A stretch of DNA of 64,000 nucleotides from Streptomyces sp. NBC_01498 (lineage in GTDB: Bacteria; Actinomycetota; Actinomycetes; Streptomycetales; Streptomycetaceae), in the NCBI RefSeq assembly GCF_036327775.1, contig NZ_CP109598.1, positions 1,178,001 through 1,242,000 of the forward strand, read 5' to 3'. How positions within the stretch are numbered: the stretch's first letter is position 1; each line of letters begins with the position of its first letter. The translations under genes were made by a program, and so were the position numbers. The notes below the pieces were generated by a model. The model was not told the DNA's origin, ran no database searches, and saw only the letters and a list, made by a program, of their open reading frames with translations. Below are positions 1 to 7,718 of this stretch, piece by piece.

Positions 1-1
1 C

Positions 2-424
2 GTACGGAACGGCAGGCGGCGGGAGTTCGCGGCGCACGGGTGGGACGCCGAGTCCATCCCCGACCCGCAGGACCCCGCCACCCGGGACCGCTCGTGCCTG
101 GACCGGGCGGAGGCGGCCCGTGAGCCGCACGCCCGCCTGCTGGCCTGGCACCGGGACCTGATCGCGCTGCGCCACAGCCACCCGGACCTGGCCGACCCGG
201 ACCTGGCGACGGTGAAGGCGGCGTACGACGAGGGCGCGCGCTGGCTCGCGTACCGGCGCGGTGATCTGCGGATCGCACTGAACCTGTCGGACCGGCCCGC
301 CGAGATCCCGCTGGCCGGCGGCACCGGCCAGGTCCTGCTGGCCTGGGACCCGGTCGAACCGCCGGGCGCCGACGGGGTGTTGCGGCTGCCGCCGGAATCC
401 TGCGCGGTGCTTGCCGGCGGCTGA
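2..424 (+). CDS. treZ: Malto-oligosyltrehalose trehalohydrolase, C-terminal part
   Basis: The frame is open from the window edge, so only the last 140 residues are seen. They show the end of the GH13 barrel (RRREFAAHGW, LLAWHRDLIALRHSHPDL) and then a beta-rich C-terminal domain (YRRGDLRIALNLSD). This pattern fits TreZ, the cytoplasmic enzyme that releases trehalose from maltooligosyl trehalose in the TreY/TreZ pathway. The catalytic acids lie upstream and cannot be checked. Another GH13 hydrolase is possible. It is chromosomal and ends 70 bp before the next gene. Confidence 0.75.
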   Translation, partial: VRNGRRREFAAHGWDAESIPDPQDPATRDRSCLDRAEAAREPHARLLAWHRDLIALRHSHPDLADPDLATVKAAYDEGARWLAYRRGDLRIALNLSDRPAEIPLAGGTGQVLLAWDPVEPPGADGVLRLPPESCAVLAGG

Positions 425-494
425 ACTCCCCGCGCGGCGGTGCGGGGCACGGTGATTCACCTTCGCGTGCGCTCCAGCGTCCGGCGTCGGACCC

Positions 495-1474
495 ATGAAG
501 CAGCGAAATCTCGGCAGGACAGGGTTGCGCGTCAGCGAGCTCTGTCTCGGCACCATGACGTTCACCAAGGACGACGTGGCGGGCGCGCACCGTGTCCTGG
601 ACGCCTTCACGGAGGCCGGCGGTACGTTCCTGGACACGGCGGACGCGTACGGCCGCGGCGTCGCGGAGGAGGTCCTCGGCGGCCGGCTGAAGGGCCGCGC
701 GACGGGCTCGTCATCGCGACGAAGGTGGCCCTCCCGATGGGCGAGGGCCCCAACGAGGGCGGTCTGAGCCGCAAGCACGTCGTCGCGTCGGTGGAGGCGA
801 GCCTGTGCCGGCTCGGGACCGACTACATCGATCTCTACCAGACGCATGTCTGGGACGTCCGGACCCCGATCGAGGAGACCCTCGGCACGCTCGACACCCT
901 GGTCACGGCGGGCAAGGTCCGTCACCTGGGCGCCGGCAACGTCTCGCCCGGCCAGCTCCAGCGGTCGCTCGACGCCGCCGACCGGCGGGGCTGGGAGCCG
1001 TACGTCTGCCTCCAGCCGGTCTACAACCTGCTGGCCCGCGAGGTGGAGTGGGAGTTGCTGCCGCAGTGCGCGGAGGCGGGCGTCGGCGTGATCCCGTACA
1101 GCCCGCTCCAGGGCGGCCGGCTGACCGGCGAGTAACGGCGCGGCATGACGTCCGTCCCGCCCGGCAGCCGCGAGGCGGCCCGTGGCGGTGAGGACTGGCG
1201 GGCGCGGGACAACGACGCGACGTGGCGGGTCGTGGAGACCGTGGAGGCGGTGGCCGCCGAGGCGGGGCGCACGCCCTCGCAGGTGGCGCTGCGCTGGCTG
1301 CTGGAGCGGCCGGGTGTCACGGCCCCGATCGTCGGCGCCCGGACACTCGACCAGCTGACGGACAATCTCGGCTCCGTGGGCTGGGAGTTGACGGACAGTC
1401 AGACAGCCCGGCTGGACGAGGCGAGCGCGCGCCCGCTGCCGTATCCGTACGACGTGCTGTCGCGCTTCCGCTGA
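495..1474 (+). pseudogene. Aldo/keto reductase, disrupted by a frameshift and an in-frame stop
   Basis: The N-terminus [20 protein letters not shown] and the parts [22 protein letters not shown] and ALRWLLERPGVTAPIVGART are those of an NAD(P)H-dependent aldo/keto reductase. Two lesions break it. The frame changes near 697, where one base appears missing (LKGR continues as DGLVIATK in another frame). An in-frame TAA at 1133-1135 sits where the family has a tyrosine (LTGKY); the same frame then continues to a normal C-terminus at 1474. Two independent lesions in about 980 bp suggest decay, but sequencing errors cannot be excluded. Confidence 0.75.
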
Positions 1475-1641
1475 CAGCGGCCGGCGGGCGGCCGGTCGGT
1501 GGCGGCCGGTCGGTGGCGGGCGGGCCGTGGGGGCGGGTGTCGTGGCACACCGTTCACCGTGCCGCAACACTCGTTCCCAGCATGCGGACAGCTGTCGGGC
1601 ATCTCTCGACAGACCGCCCCGGGCACTGCGAGTCTCCCGCT

Positions 1642-2097
1642 ATGCATCTCGCCAACCGTTCCCTGGTCACCGCCCTGTGCTCCGCCGTCGTCCTCTGCGC
1701 CGCCGTGGCCGGCTGCTCGCCGCAGCCCGAGACGAACACGTCCGGCAAGGAGAGCGCCAAGGAGGGCTCGAAGCAGGGCTGCGCGCCCGGCGGGCTGGAC
1801 ACCGAGGTACCGGGAAAGCTGACCGTCGGCACCGACAAGCCCGCGTACGCCCCCTGGTTCGACAACGACGAGCCGTCCAACGGCAAGGGGTTCGAGTCGG
1901 CGGTGGCGTACGCGGTGGCCGAGCGGCTCGGCTACGACCGCGCCGCGGTGGTCTGGCAGACCGTGCCGTTCAACAGCTCCTTCGCACCCGGCGCCAAGAC
2001 GTTCGACTTCGACATCAACCAGGTCTCCATATCAAACCTTCCGATACCGAACAGAGCGGCGTATTCGCGAGGCGACAAGAGATGCGCAGCCGTTTGA
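1642..2097 (+). pseudogene. Amino-acid ABC transporter substrate-binding lipoprotein, truncated at the element junction
   Basis: A lipoprotein signal peptide with lipobox (VAGC, cysteine about residue 28) is followed by GKLTVGTDKPAYAPWF, GFESAVAYAVAERLG and TFDFDINQVSIS, a family 3 solute-binding protein for polar amino acids. Family members are about 300 residues long; here homology ends near residue 129 (about 2030), and 22 unrelated residues follow before the stop. The sharp loss of similarity marks the left junction of an integrated element. The remaining half is nowhere in the window. Confidence 0.75.
2020..2040. other. Left junction of the integrated element (attL candidate)
   Basis: The transporter reading frame matches its family up to GGTCTCCAT (codons V-S-I) and then loses similarity, with base composition turning less GC-rich. 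The crossover should lie within these bases. The exact core cannot be fixed because the right junction is outside the window. Confidence 0.55.
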
Positions 2098-2125
2098 TCT
2101 AGAGGTTTCTAGAGGCCGTTAGAGG
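2096..2125. repeat. Three direct repeats at 10-bp spacing next to the junction
   Basis: AGAGG recurs at 2101, 2111 and 2121, each preceded by CT or TT, so the units CTAGAGG, CTAGAGG and TTAGAGG lie exactly one helical turn apart. Helically phased short repeats about 70 bp inside an attachment junction resemble arm-type or excisionase binding sites. The function is inference. Confidence 0.45.
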
Positions 2126-2468
2126 CTCATCGAGCCTTCTTTCCATGATCATCTCCCATTCGTCTCCCACTCTCCCACCTGCGGGTGGGGCGACCAGGAC
2201 GGGGCTGCCACCTGGAGGGGTGGTCCGACCGCCCCGCCCTGGCCGGTCTGTGGGTGTGCGACGCGAGGCTCGGGTCATCAAATGGGAGATGAGATCGCCC
2301 GCCCCGGCCGGGGGTGCTCGGCAGAGGGCGGGCGATCGTCTTGGGCCAGGCCCCCAGGATGCGCGGCATTCGGGGCTGCTGGGCGTGGGATCACCGAGAC
2401 CTTCACGATCTTGAAAAGCGGCAGTTCTGCTGCTGACAAGTGATCATGAAGCCTAAAGCGTTTACCGG
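2098..2468. other. Non-coding region between junction and first regulator
   Basis: No convincing coding frame is seen. The region contains the phased repeats, a pair of inverted copies of ATCTCCCATT (2151-2160) and AATGGGAGAT (2280-2289), and a hairpin with an 11-bp stem (2293-2303 with 2327-2337, GATCGCCCGCC and its complement). This is compatible with an attachment region plus a terminator. Confidence 0.4.
2293..2337. terminator. Hairpin, 11-bp perfect stem
   Basis: GATCGCCCGCC at 2293-2303 pairs with GGCGGGCGATC at 2327-2337 across a 23-nt loop. No T-tract follows on either strand, so it may be a factor-independent hairpin typical of Streptomyces or a protein-binding site. Confidence 0.4.
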
Positions 2469-2708
2469 GTGGCAGAAGACCATCCACCGTGGGTCCTGAA
2501 AGACCGCCAAGAAGTTGCGAACCGAATTCGGGGGTGGCGGTCAGACCGCAAGCTCACACAAGAGGAGCTTGCCCACTTGGCCGGCGTGGACCGGAGCACG
2601 GTTCAGCGCCTGGAGTCCGGTAACTGGGAGGTGAAACTCTCGACCTTGTCCCGGTTGGCGCATGCTCTCGGCGTGTCCATGGTGGTGCTCCTCGATCGAC
2701 CTGGCTGA
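2469..2708 (+). CDS. XRE-family helix-turn-helix regulator
   Basis: This 79-residue protein (GTG start) has a Cro/C1-type HTH: IRGWRSDRKLTQEELAHLAG, then VDRSTVQRLESGNWEVKLST and LSRLAHALGVSMVVLL. It is essentially a bare DNA-binding domain, the size of a phage Cro-like protein or a short repressor. It is the first gene inside the left junction and reads rightwards, against the neighbouring 2875-3105 gene. Its operator is not identified. Confidence 0.75.
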   Translation: MAEDHPPWVLKDRQEVANRIRGWRSDRKLTQEELAHLAGVDRSTVQRLESGNWEVKLSTLSRLAHALGVSMVVLLDRPG

Positions 2709-2874
2709 ACGCGAGTCAACCTCAAATTTTGCTCAGGTAAAAGAGTGCGTCCCACATCCGTATGCACAGGTGCCGTGTGCGGGGTGTGGAAGAGTTACCG
2801 AGAGTTCGGTTCTACCCAAAGCCCCGGCCGCCGGGCCCGCCGAGGCGGCGCCGGCCGAGGCGGTCCTTGGGGGG

Positions 2875-3105
2875 TCACGCGTCGGCTTTGGCGGCGTTCC
2901 ACGCGGCCTTCAGTTCAACAGCCTTGGAGCAGTCGACGCCCTCGAAACGGCAGGTGCTCTGGCACTGCTCGGTGGTGTGGGTGATATAGGCCCGCCATGC
3001 CTGGTCGGCCCGCATGCGGGCGGTGTCGACAACAGCCTGCAGGTGTCCGTTGCCGCCGCTCTCTTGCCATTCCCGCCGGATGGGGCCGTCGGTAGAATCC
3101 GCCAT
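2875..3105 (-). CDS. Small hypothetical protein (76 aa)
   Basis: This starts at ATG with a GAGGAG Shine-Dalgarno seven bases upstream and encodes a hydrophilic, probably helical protein with two cysteines (EQCQSTCRFEGVDC region has three in all). A central stretch VVDTARMRADQAWRAYITHT looks amphipathic. Length and sequence suggest a phage-type accessory protein. No family is recognised. The gene is convergent with the XRE regulator. Confidence 0.55.
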   Translation of the reverse strand: MADSTDGPIRREWQESGGNGHLQAVVDTARMRADQAWRAYITHTTEQCQSTCRFEGVDCSKAVELKAAWNAAKADA

Positions 3106-3273
3106 GGCGTGCTCCTCATCGAGCGTCGTCCATTCCCCCGGACCGGTCGCACGGTTGCGGGGGTTCGTCTTGTGGCGTCTACCTTAGAGGAGTGAGATAG
3201 GTGGTATGGGTTGGATGGGCTGTCTGATCCGTCTGATCTCGCCGAGTCGGCGTAGTCGACCTAGCGTCGGATC

Positions 3274-3522
3274 ATGGATTGGCAGCCGGAGATTCCCAGG
3301 TGGCGGCAGGTGTACGCCCTCATGGAGGAGCGCATCGACAACGGCACGTACCCGCCGGGCACTCGCCTTCCGTCTGCACACGATCTGGTGGAGGAGACGG
3401 GCATCGGTCAGGTGACGGCGAAGCGTGTGCTGCGGGAACTGCGCGAGGCGAAGCTGGCGTACATGGAGCCGGGGATCGGTACGTTCGTGAGCCGGCTGCC
3501 CGAGGCGCCGCCCGCGAGATAG
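3274..3522 (+). CDS. GntR-type winged-helix protein, DNA-binding domain only
   Basis: The 82 residues comprise only the GntR N-terminal wing-helix: WRQVYALMEERIDNGTYPPG, TRLPSAHDLVEETGIGQVTA and KRVLRELREAKLAYMEPGIG. The usual C-terminal effector domain is absent. Such minimal GntR proteins are common in Streptomyces mobile elements. A TAGCGT hexamer six bases before the ATG suggests a leaderless transcript. It could repress the integrase-side operon, but no operator is seen. Confidence 0.7.
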   Translation: MDWQPEIPRWRQVYALMEERIDNGTYPPGTRLPSAHDLVEETGIGQVTAKRVLRELREAKLAYMEPGIGTFVSRLPEAPPAR

Positions 3523-3548
3523 TTCGCGCGCATGGTCGGGACGCAGCT

Positions 3549-3587
3549 CCGCCCCGCCTGCGGTGCATCACGTCGCGGGCGGGGCGG
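3549..3587. terminator. Bidirectional hairpin between convergent genes
   Basis: CCGCCCCGCC (3549-3558) pairs with GGCGGGGCGG (3578-3587) between the GntR gene and the oppositely oriented gene ending at 3674. Confidence 0.5.
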
Positions 3588-3673
3588 GAAGCAATCCCCT
3601 TGTTCGCGGGCCCGCAGGCCCTGGGGGTTGATGGGCGCAAGTCTACGGGCGGGCGCTGGCAACGGGTCGGGGC

Positions 3674-3991
3674 TCATCTCAGGACGAAGTCATCGGGGCG
3701 AGCATCCTGAGCCCGTCGCACTGCGTCGGCCGCAGTCCTCAGGGCAGCCCCGAAGGCAGCCGTACCCGCTGACGTGTTCACCGCACCGCCGTTCCCGAGC
3801 AACTGGGGGAGCCGCACCACGATCGGCGCAGTGCGGTCGGCTGCGGCGGCGAGAACGGCGCTGGCCTGTCGTGCCAAGTTCAGACGCCACTCGGGGAGCG
3901 GTGCGGCCGGGACGAATGGACCGGACTCCCCGTCATGGCGCAGGAGCTGATGCAGGGTGCGGTCGGTGTTCGGGTACGGGCGGTGGTTCAC
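3674..3991 (-). CDS. Hypothetical protein (105 aa)
   Basis: The GTG at 3991 is chosen because AAGGAG lies four bases upstream. The product begins VNHRPYPNTDRTLHQLLRHD and continues EWRLNLARQASAVLAAAADR, APIVVRLPQLLGNGG and TAADAVRRAQ: alternating hydrophobic helices without a known motif. It lies 19 bp downstream of the 57-residue gene and is probably co-transcribed. Function unknown. Confidence 0.5.
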   Translation of the reverse strand: MNHRPYPNTDRTLHQLLRHDGESGPFVPAAPLPEWRLNLARQASAVLAAAADRTAPIVVRLPQLLGNGGAVNTSAGTAAFGAALRTAADAVRRAQDARPDDFVLR

Positions 3992-4010
3992 GGGGCTCCT
4001 TGAAGGTTGG

Positions 4011-4184
4011 TCAGACTCGGTCCAGGACGACGTGCCCATCTTCGGTTAGCCGCCGCCAGAACGTCCCCTCGGACTCGTGGGCCGTTGCGGTCGCCAGCAC
4101 GGGGTCCGACGTCTCGGCGATAAGGTCCCAGTCGCCCTCGCGCGGCGACGCCTTCACCGAGCCGTACACGCGATAGACACTCAC
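4011..4184 (-). CDS. Small hypothetical protein (57 aa)
   Basis: The GTG start at 4184 follows AGGAGG with a five-base gap and overlaps the stop of the upstream reading frame (GTGA). The product VSVYRVYGSVKASPREGDWD ends ATAHESEGTFWRRLTEDGHV, a short alpha/beta fold seen in small Streptomyces phage proteins that describe user-free dampers of host functions only speculatively; no function is assigned. Confidence 0.5.
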   Translation of the reverse strand: MSVYRVYGSVKASPREGDWDLIAETSDPVLATATAHESEGTFWRRLTEDGHVVLDRV

Positions 4185-4495
4185 GACACCCTCCTGTGGA
4201 AGTCGGTCTCGCCGCCGACGGGGGTGACAGCGGCGAGACCACGACCAGTGTGGCAGCAGAGCACACAGACCGGGAGGGTTCGGACTAACCCGGCGAACGC
4301 CCGGTGCGTGGACCGGGGGCGGTAGTACGGTCGTCTGGCCACCCGGGGATATGCGGCTCCACACCCATCGGCGGGGGTGGAGCCGCCTACGTGCGTTCGG
4401 GAGCGGACGCCGAAGAACTGCGCCGTCGCCGGGTACCTGACCCCGTGGGCCATGAAGTACAGGATGGTGGCCTCTCGGTAGCCGAGTTGTTCCAT
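4181..4495 (-). CDS. Doubtful hypothetical protein (104 aa)
   Basis: The N-terminal half (EATILYFMAHGVRYPATAQF, FGVRSRTHVGG) reads like a real protein, and its stop overlaps the next start by GTGA. The C-terminal half is arginine-rich and compositionally odd, and no Shine-Dalgarno precedes the ATG. It may be a decayed gene or not coding. Confidence 0.35.
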   Translation of the reverse strand: MEQLGYREATILYFMAHGVRYPATAQFFGVRSRTHVGGSTPADGCGAAYPRVARRPYYRPRSTHRAFAGLVRTLPVCVLCCHTGRGLAAVTPVGGETDFHRRVS

Positions 4496-4576
4496 CGGCT
4501 CTACGCGGCGGTGGCGTCACGAGGGTCGCAGAAATGCGACTTGGGGGTGCCTCCCCGTGGGGAGCCGGGAAGGCGG

Positions 4577-4610
4577 TGGCCCCGCCGGCGCGCAGCACAC
4601 GGCGGGGCCA
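4577..4610 (-). terminator. Terminator of the integrase operon
   Basis: TGGCCCCGCCG (4577-4587) pairs perfectly with CGGCGGGGCCA (4600-4610) over a 12-nt loop, about 95 bp beyond the last gene of the leftward integrase operon. Confidence 0.6.
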
Positions 4611-4703
4611 GATGCGGGGGTCACAGCCTGGGGGGCTCAGATCCGCGCAGAACCACGATGCACCTGAACCAGCCACACGGGAAGACGTATGACCGGAATT
4701 ACG

Positions 4704-4889
4704 TCAGTCAGTCAGCGGTTCCAGCACCTCATCGAAGGCACTGAACCGGCGGCCGTCGTCGAGTAGGACCTCCACCCAGCCCTCATCGTCGTGGTGCACG
4801 GCCGTCACGGTCCCCGGCGTGCCGGCCGGGAGATCCGGCTCGTCCGCCCAGAACTGAACTCGGTCATCAAGGGCGAAGGTAGTGGTCAC
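4704..4889 (-). CDS. Small SH3-like/KOW-like protein coupled to the integrase
   Basis: The GTG start overlaps the integrase stop (GTGA), giving a 61-residue product: VTTTFALDDRVQFWADEPDL, GTPGTVTAVHHDDEGWVEVL, LDDGRRFSAFDEVLEPL. The pattern of DRVQF...GTVTAV...WVEVLLDDGR is that of a short beta-barrel binding domain. Translational coupling to int suggests a role in recombination or its control, but this is inference. Confidence 0.6.
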   Translation of the reverse strand: MTTTFALDDRVQFWADEPDLPAGTPGTVTAVHHDDEGWVEVLLDDGRRFSAFDEVLEPLTD

Positions 4890-5905
4890 AGTCCGATGTC
4901 CTCCGATGCGGCGTCGGTCCACTTGTCGGCTTCGCGGATGTAGCCCCAGAAGGCGGGGCTGTTCTCGGCGTGGCCGGACTGGGCGCGGATCTTCTCTTCG
5001 CGCTTGCCCGCCTTGCGGCTGGTGGTGATGAACCCTGCCCGCATGCTGTGCCCGGTCAAGCGAACTGTGACGCCTGCGCGTTCGGCGTTCCGGGCGATGA
5101 TCTCGCGGCACGCTTCGGCGGACAGGGCACGGTCGCCCATGTGCCCCCAGACGTCGATGGGCAGGAAGGCGGGCCCGTGGGTGATGCCGCTGGCGGCTCG
5201 CCAGGTGAGCCATGCGCGGACGGGGCAGGTGTCGACGTTCTTGCCGTAGGCGACGACGACGTCTCGGGGCGGGCGTCCCTTGACGGCCGGGACGTGGACG
5301 TCAAGGCCGTTGCTGACGTGGACGATGGCCTCGGCTCGGAGTGCGGCGACTTCGGCGGAGCGGCCTGCGATGCCGAAGGCCATGAGCCAGAGGGCGCGAT
5401 CGCGTAGCCCGGTGAGTCCGTCGGCGACGGCGGCGTTCATCTGCCGTAGCTGCTCTGGTGTGACGGCGGCGGCTTTGCCCCGGCCGCGCGCCATGCGGTC
5501 GAGGTCGTTCTTCAGTGGCTTGAGCGCTTGCCGCGCGGCGACGGTTGCGACCTTGGGCACCTCAACGCCGAGGCTGCGGGCGGTGACGGTGACTCCGGTG
5601 ATCCTGCGGTCGATGGAGTTGGGGGCGGCGAGCTTGATGGTGTCGAGCCAGACGACGAATCCGACGAGGGTGCCCTTGGTGACGGCGGTCAGCGGCAGCG
5701 CCTGTCCGGTCCGTTCGGCGAGCCAGCCGTGGAACTCTTCCCAGAGTGCCCAGTCGTTGGCGTAGCCGCGCTTGGTGTTGTGGGGGCGGATGGCGTCGAG
5801 GTGCTTTTCGGCTGCCTCTTCCATGGCGGCGAGGACGGCGAGCGTCGCAGCGTCGTAGACGGCGGGGGTGGCGTCCGGTTGGCGCGGGACGAGGTCGTCG
5901 CTCAT
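4886..5905 (-). CDS. int: Tyrosine site-specific recombinase (integrase)
   Basis: The 339-residue product has the layout of phage-type tyrosine recombinases. An N-terminal SAM-like core-binding domain (about 35-135) includes NTKRGYANDWALWEEF. The catalytic domain follows, with R182 in GRSAEVAAL (RxxExxxL), H286 and R289 in TGHSMRAGF, H312 in SGHAENSP and the nucleophile Y322. It would catalyse integration at the transporter gene and, with an excisionase, excision. Its ATG overlaps the stop of the upstream gene (ATGA), within a leftward four-gene operon. It lies 2.9 kb inside the left junction, whereas the excisionase-like gene is at 56.4 kb. A resolvase role cannot be excluded. Confidence 0.9.
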   Translation of the reverse strand: MSDDLVPRQPDATPAVYDAATLAVLAAMEEAAEKHLDAIRPHNTKRGYANDWALWEEFHGWLAERTGQALPLTAVTKGTLVGFVVWLDTIKLAAPNSIDRRITGVTVTARSLGVEVPKVATVAARQALKPLKNDLDRMARGRGKAAAVTPEQLRQMNAAVADGLTGLRDRALWLMAFGIAGRSAEVAALRAEAIVHVSNGLDVHVPAVKGRPPRDVVVAYGKNVDTCPVRAWLTWRAASGITHGPAFLPIDVWGHMGDRALSAEACREIIARNAERAGVTVRLTGHSMRAGFITTSRKAGKREEKIRAQSGHAENSPAFWGYIREADKWTDAASEDIGL

Positions 5906-6306
5906 CGCTCAGCCTCCTGCCGACCGGAGACGGTCGTGTAGTGCAGGACCCAGAGCGCCTTGGTCTCCTCCGTCGACCACGCAAGGCGTGCACCGCAGGA
6001 GCAGGCCACGGACGATCCGCGCTCACCTTCGTTGTCGGTCTGGGGTGTGTGATCCCGCAAGGCACCTACGTGGGTGGGGCACAGGTGGAGACGGAAGCGG
6101 CCGAACGATCGACGGGACCTGACGTCGATCTCTTGGAGACGTCGACGGCCTGCCTTTACGGACGGCAGCGGAGGGTGGGAGTGGTGGGCGATGCTGTCGA
6201 CTGTGGTCCAGCCGTGGGGGACCTCGTTGGTCTCGGAGAGGTCAAACACTGTGCAGTTGGCTGCGTCGCATCGGAACCGGTACGTGCGCAGGACTTCGGC
6301 GGTCAC
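5902..6306 (-). CDS. Hypothetical protein upstream of integrase (134 aa)
   Basis: GTG overlaps the preceding stop (GTGA) and its own stop overlaps the int start (ATGA). The product has two cysteine pairs that may bind zinc: FRCDAANCTVFDL near the start and VACSCGARLAW near the end, plus LHLCPTHVGAL. It is probably a small zinc-ribbon protein with LCPTH-type spacing shared by phage proteins next to recombinases. Function unknown; operon position suggests a recombination accessory. Confidence 0.6.
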   Translation of the reverse strand: MTAEVLRTYRFRCDAANCTVFDLSETNEVPHGWTTVDSIAHHSHPPLPSVKAGRRRLQEIDVRSRRSFGRFRLHLCPTHVGALRDHTPQTDNEGERGSSVACSCGARLAWSTEETKALWVLHYTTVSGRQEAER

Positions 6307-6704
6307 GCGTCCCCCTCGTCGGCTGCTTCGATGTGGAGGCCGGGGAGTTGAGGGTCGATGGAGTAGCGGCGTCCGTCGGAGGTCGTGAGGTCGAACTCCA
6401 GGCCGCGCCGGTCGCCTGCGGTCCACTGCATGGCGTCGGTGACCGTGGCCTCGAACGTGACGCGGACCTTCGTGCCTTTGCGAGCTAGGGCCCTGAGGCG
6501 GGCCTCCTCATCGTCAAGGGCGTGGAGGCGGCGCTGTTTCGGAGTCGAGGTGATGGCGACTTGGGTGGGATGCAGTCCCGGAACGGGCTGCTCGCAGCGG
6601 CAGGCTGGGGCTTCCGTCGGCGGCTGCACCTTGCAGGACTTCAGGCACCTCTGGCAGTACCAGAATAGATGCATGGACTCGTTGTCAGCGGGACTCTGAG
6701 GCAT
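6303..6704 (-). CDS. Zinc-ribbon hypothetical protein, first gene of the integrase operon
   Basis: The 133-residue product carries a zinc ribbon near the N-terminus (WYCQRCLKSC and ACRCEQPV), a basic linker (TPKQRRLHALDDEEARLRAL) and a C-terminal beta-rich domain (GLEFDLTTSDGRRYSID). ATG at 6704 is taken because TACAAT ends five bases before it, which fits a leaderless transcript. A later ATG eleven codons in is possible. Function unknown. Confidence 0.6.
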   Translation of the reverse strand: MPQSPADNESMHLFWYCQRCLKSCKVQPPTEAPACRCEQPVPGLHPTQVAITSTPKQRRLHALDDEEARLRALARKGTKVRVTFEATVTDAMQWTAGDRRGLEFDLTTSDGRRYSIDPQLPGLHIEAADEGDA

Positions 6705-6709
6705 AGCTA

Positions 6710-6745
6710 ATTGTACCGTTTTTACGCCCGCGATATGGCATGTTA
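6710..6745 (-). promoter_or_regulatory. Probable leaderless promoter of the integrase operon
   Basis: On the minus strand TACAAT (6715-6710) is followed by five bases and then the ATG at 6704, placing a predicted +1 at the start codon. A convincing -35 element is not seen. It faces the forward gene at 6807 across about 100 bp. Confidence 0.4.
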
Positions 6746-6806
6746 TCGAGGGTGGCCATGAGGCTGAGTCCGCCCAACTGTCAGTGGAGCAAGGCAGACT
6801 CGCGGC

Positions 6807-7067
6807 ATGGAACAGAACTATGAGACCGAGGCCGTGGTGGTCATCGACGGCGAGGAGATCGCCGCTTACGCGCGCTTCACCGTCAGCGCCGACAGTGTGC
6901 CCAAGTGGTGGGCCGGCACGCTGGAGTCCGAGGACTCGGCTCTGGCCTTCAAGCTGGTGAACGGCAGCAGGACCACGCTTCGCCTCGCCGACGGGAAGGA
7001 AGGGACCATCATCCCCGTTCGTGGCGCTGGCGTTGCTTTCAGGGGCAGCGGACAACCACCGACCTAG
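6807..7067 (+). CDS. Hypothetical protein (86 aa)
   Basis: The product is beta-rich throughout: TEAVVVIDGEEIAAYARFTV, WWAGTLESEDSALAFKLVNG, TTLRLADGKEGTIIPVRG. The two halves resemble a small PilZ- or immunity-like barrel, but no family is recognised with confidence. It reads rightwards, divergent from the integrase operon, and is followed within five bases by a very strong terminator, so it is probably monocistronic. Such an isolated, separately regulated gene in a prophage is a candidate lysogenic-conversion gene. Confidence 0.6.
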   Translation: MEQNYETEAVVVIDGEEIAAYARFTVSADSVPKWWAGTLESEDSALAFKLVNGSRTTLRLADGKEGTIIPVRGAGVAFRGSGQPPT

Positions 7068-7071
7068 ACGC

Positions 7072-7123
7072 CCCCGACGCCCCCGCCCCCAGCACCCCAC
7101 CACTGGGGGCGGGGGCGTCGGGG
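7072..7123 (+). terminator. Strong hairpin terminator, 20-bp stem
   Basis: Positions 7072-7091 pair perfectly with 7104-7123 over a 12-nt loop; the stem is almost pure G/C. It directly follows the stop at 7067. Confidence 0.75.
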
Positions 7124-7128
7124 TCCCC

Positions 7129-7153
7129 AGCGCATAAGTGAACGTTATGCGCT
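7129..7153. promoter_or_regulatory. Inverted-repeat operator candidate
   Basis: AGCGCATAA (7129-7137) and TTATGCGCT (7145-7153) are perfect 9-bp inverted arms with a 7-bp spacer, located 115 bp before a TTG-start gene. A second short palindrome, ACGTT-C-AACGT, lies just before that gene. Dimer-binding operator sites are likely. Confidence 0.5.
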
Positions 7154-7268
7154 AGCAACGACGCTCGTTCGCATGAACCCGAATAGACGCTGGACTAACG
7201 AGAACCGTCGCGCTATCGTCACCTTGTAAGTCAGGCATCTATCCACGTTCAACGTAACGGGAGGCCCG

Positions 7269-7694
7269 TTGAGGATCACCGTCACAGTCGAGGAGCCCAC
7301 CGGCGACTTCCAGGGGCAGCTACTTGCCCTGCTCGCCAAGCACGCCGGGCGAATCGAACTCGACACCACCTGGACACCCGAGCGAGCCGAGCGGTACTGC
7401 CTGGCCCTCCCCGATCGCGCCCGCCGCATCGTGAAGGAAGCCGCCAACCGTGACGGCGGATATGTCAGCGCCGACGACCTGCGGGACCGTGAAGACAGCA
7501 GCCTGCGCGGCCACAGTGCCGCCCTCAAACGACTCCTCGACCGAGGGGCGCGGGACGGCTGGTGGCCCAACGGCATGGAAGCGCCTATTCAGGCGCAGGG
7601 TCCCGGCTTTGGCAAAGTCGTCGGCTATCGCATGCCAGACCATCTCATCGAGGTATTCCGCAGTGCAGTCAACAAGCCCTCCCGAGACTGGTAA
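7269..7694 (+). CDS. Hypothetical protein with winged-helix-like C-terminus (141 aa)
   Basis: It starts at TTG with GGGAGG upstream. The N-terminus is MRITVTVEEPTGDFQGQLLA; the middle and end, ARRIVKEAANRDGGYVSADD, GHSAALKRLLDRGARDGWWP and KVVGYRMPDHLIEVF, have the spacing of a winged helix in which the substrate is DNA. Gene 7719 follows after 24 bp, so they form a two-gene forward operon. It may be a regulator, but no family is named. Confidence 0.6.
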   Translation: MRITVTVEEPTGDFQGQLLALLAKHAGRIELDTTWTPERAERYCLALPDRARRIVKEAANRDGGYVSADDLRDREDSSLRGHSAALKRLLDRGARDGWWPNGMEAPIQAQGPGFGKVVGYRMPDHLIEVFRSAVNKPSRDW

Positions 7695-7718
7695 CCCACA
7701 CCGAGAAACGAGGATCAC

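Noticed and set aside
1222..2097. A 291-codon frame that spans the aldo/keto reductase end and the lipoprotein gene
   Set aside because: Only its last 151 codons match a family; the first part is a shadow of the reductase gene. The start at 1642 has the signal peptide.
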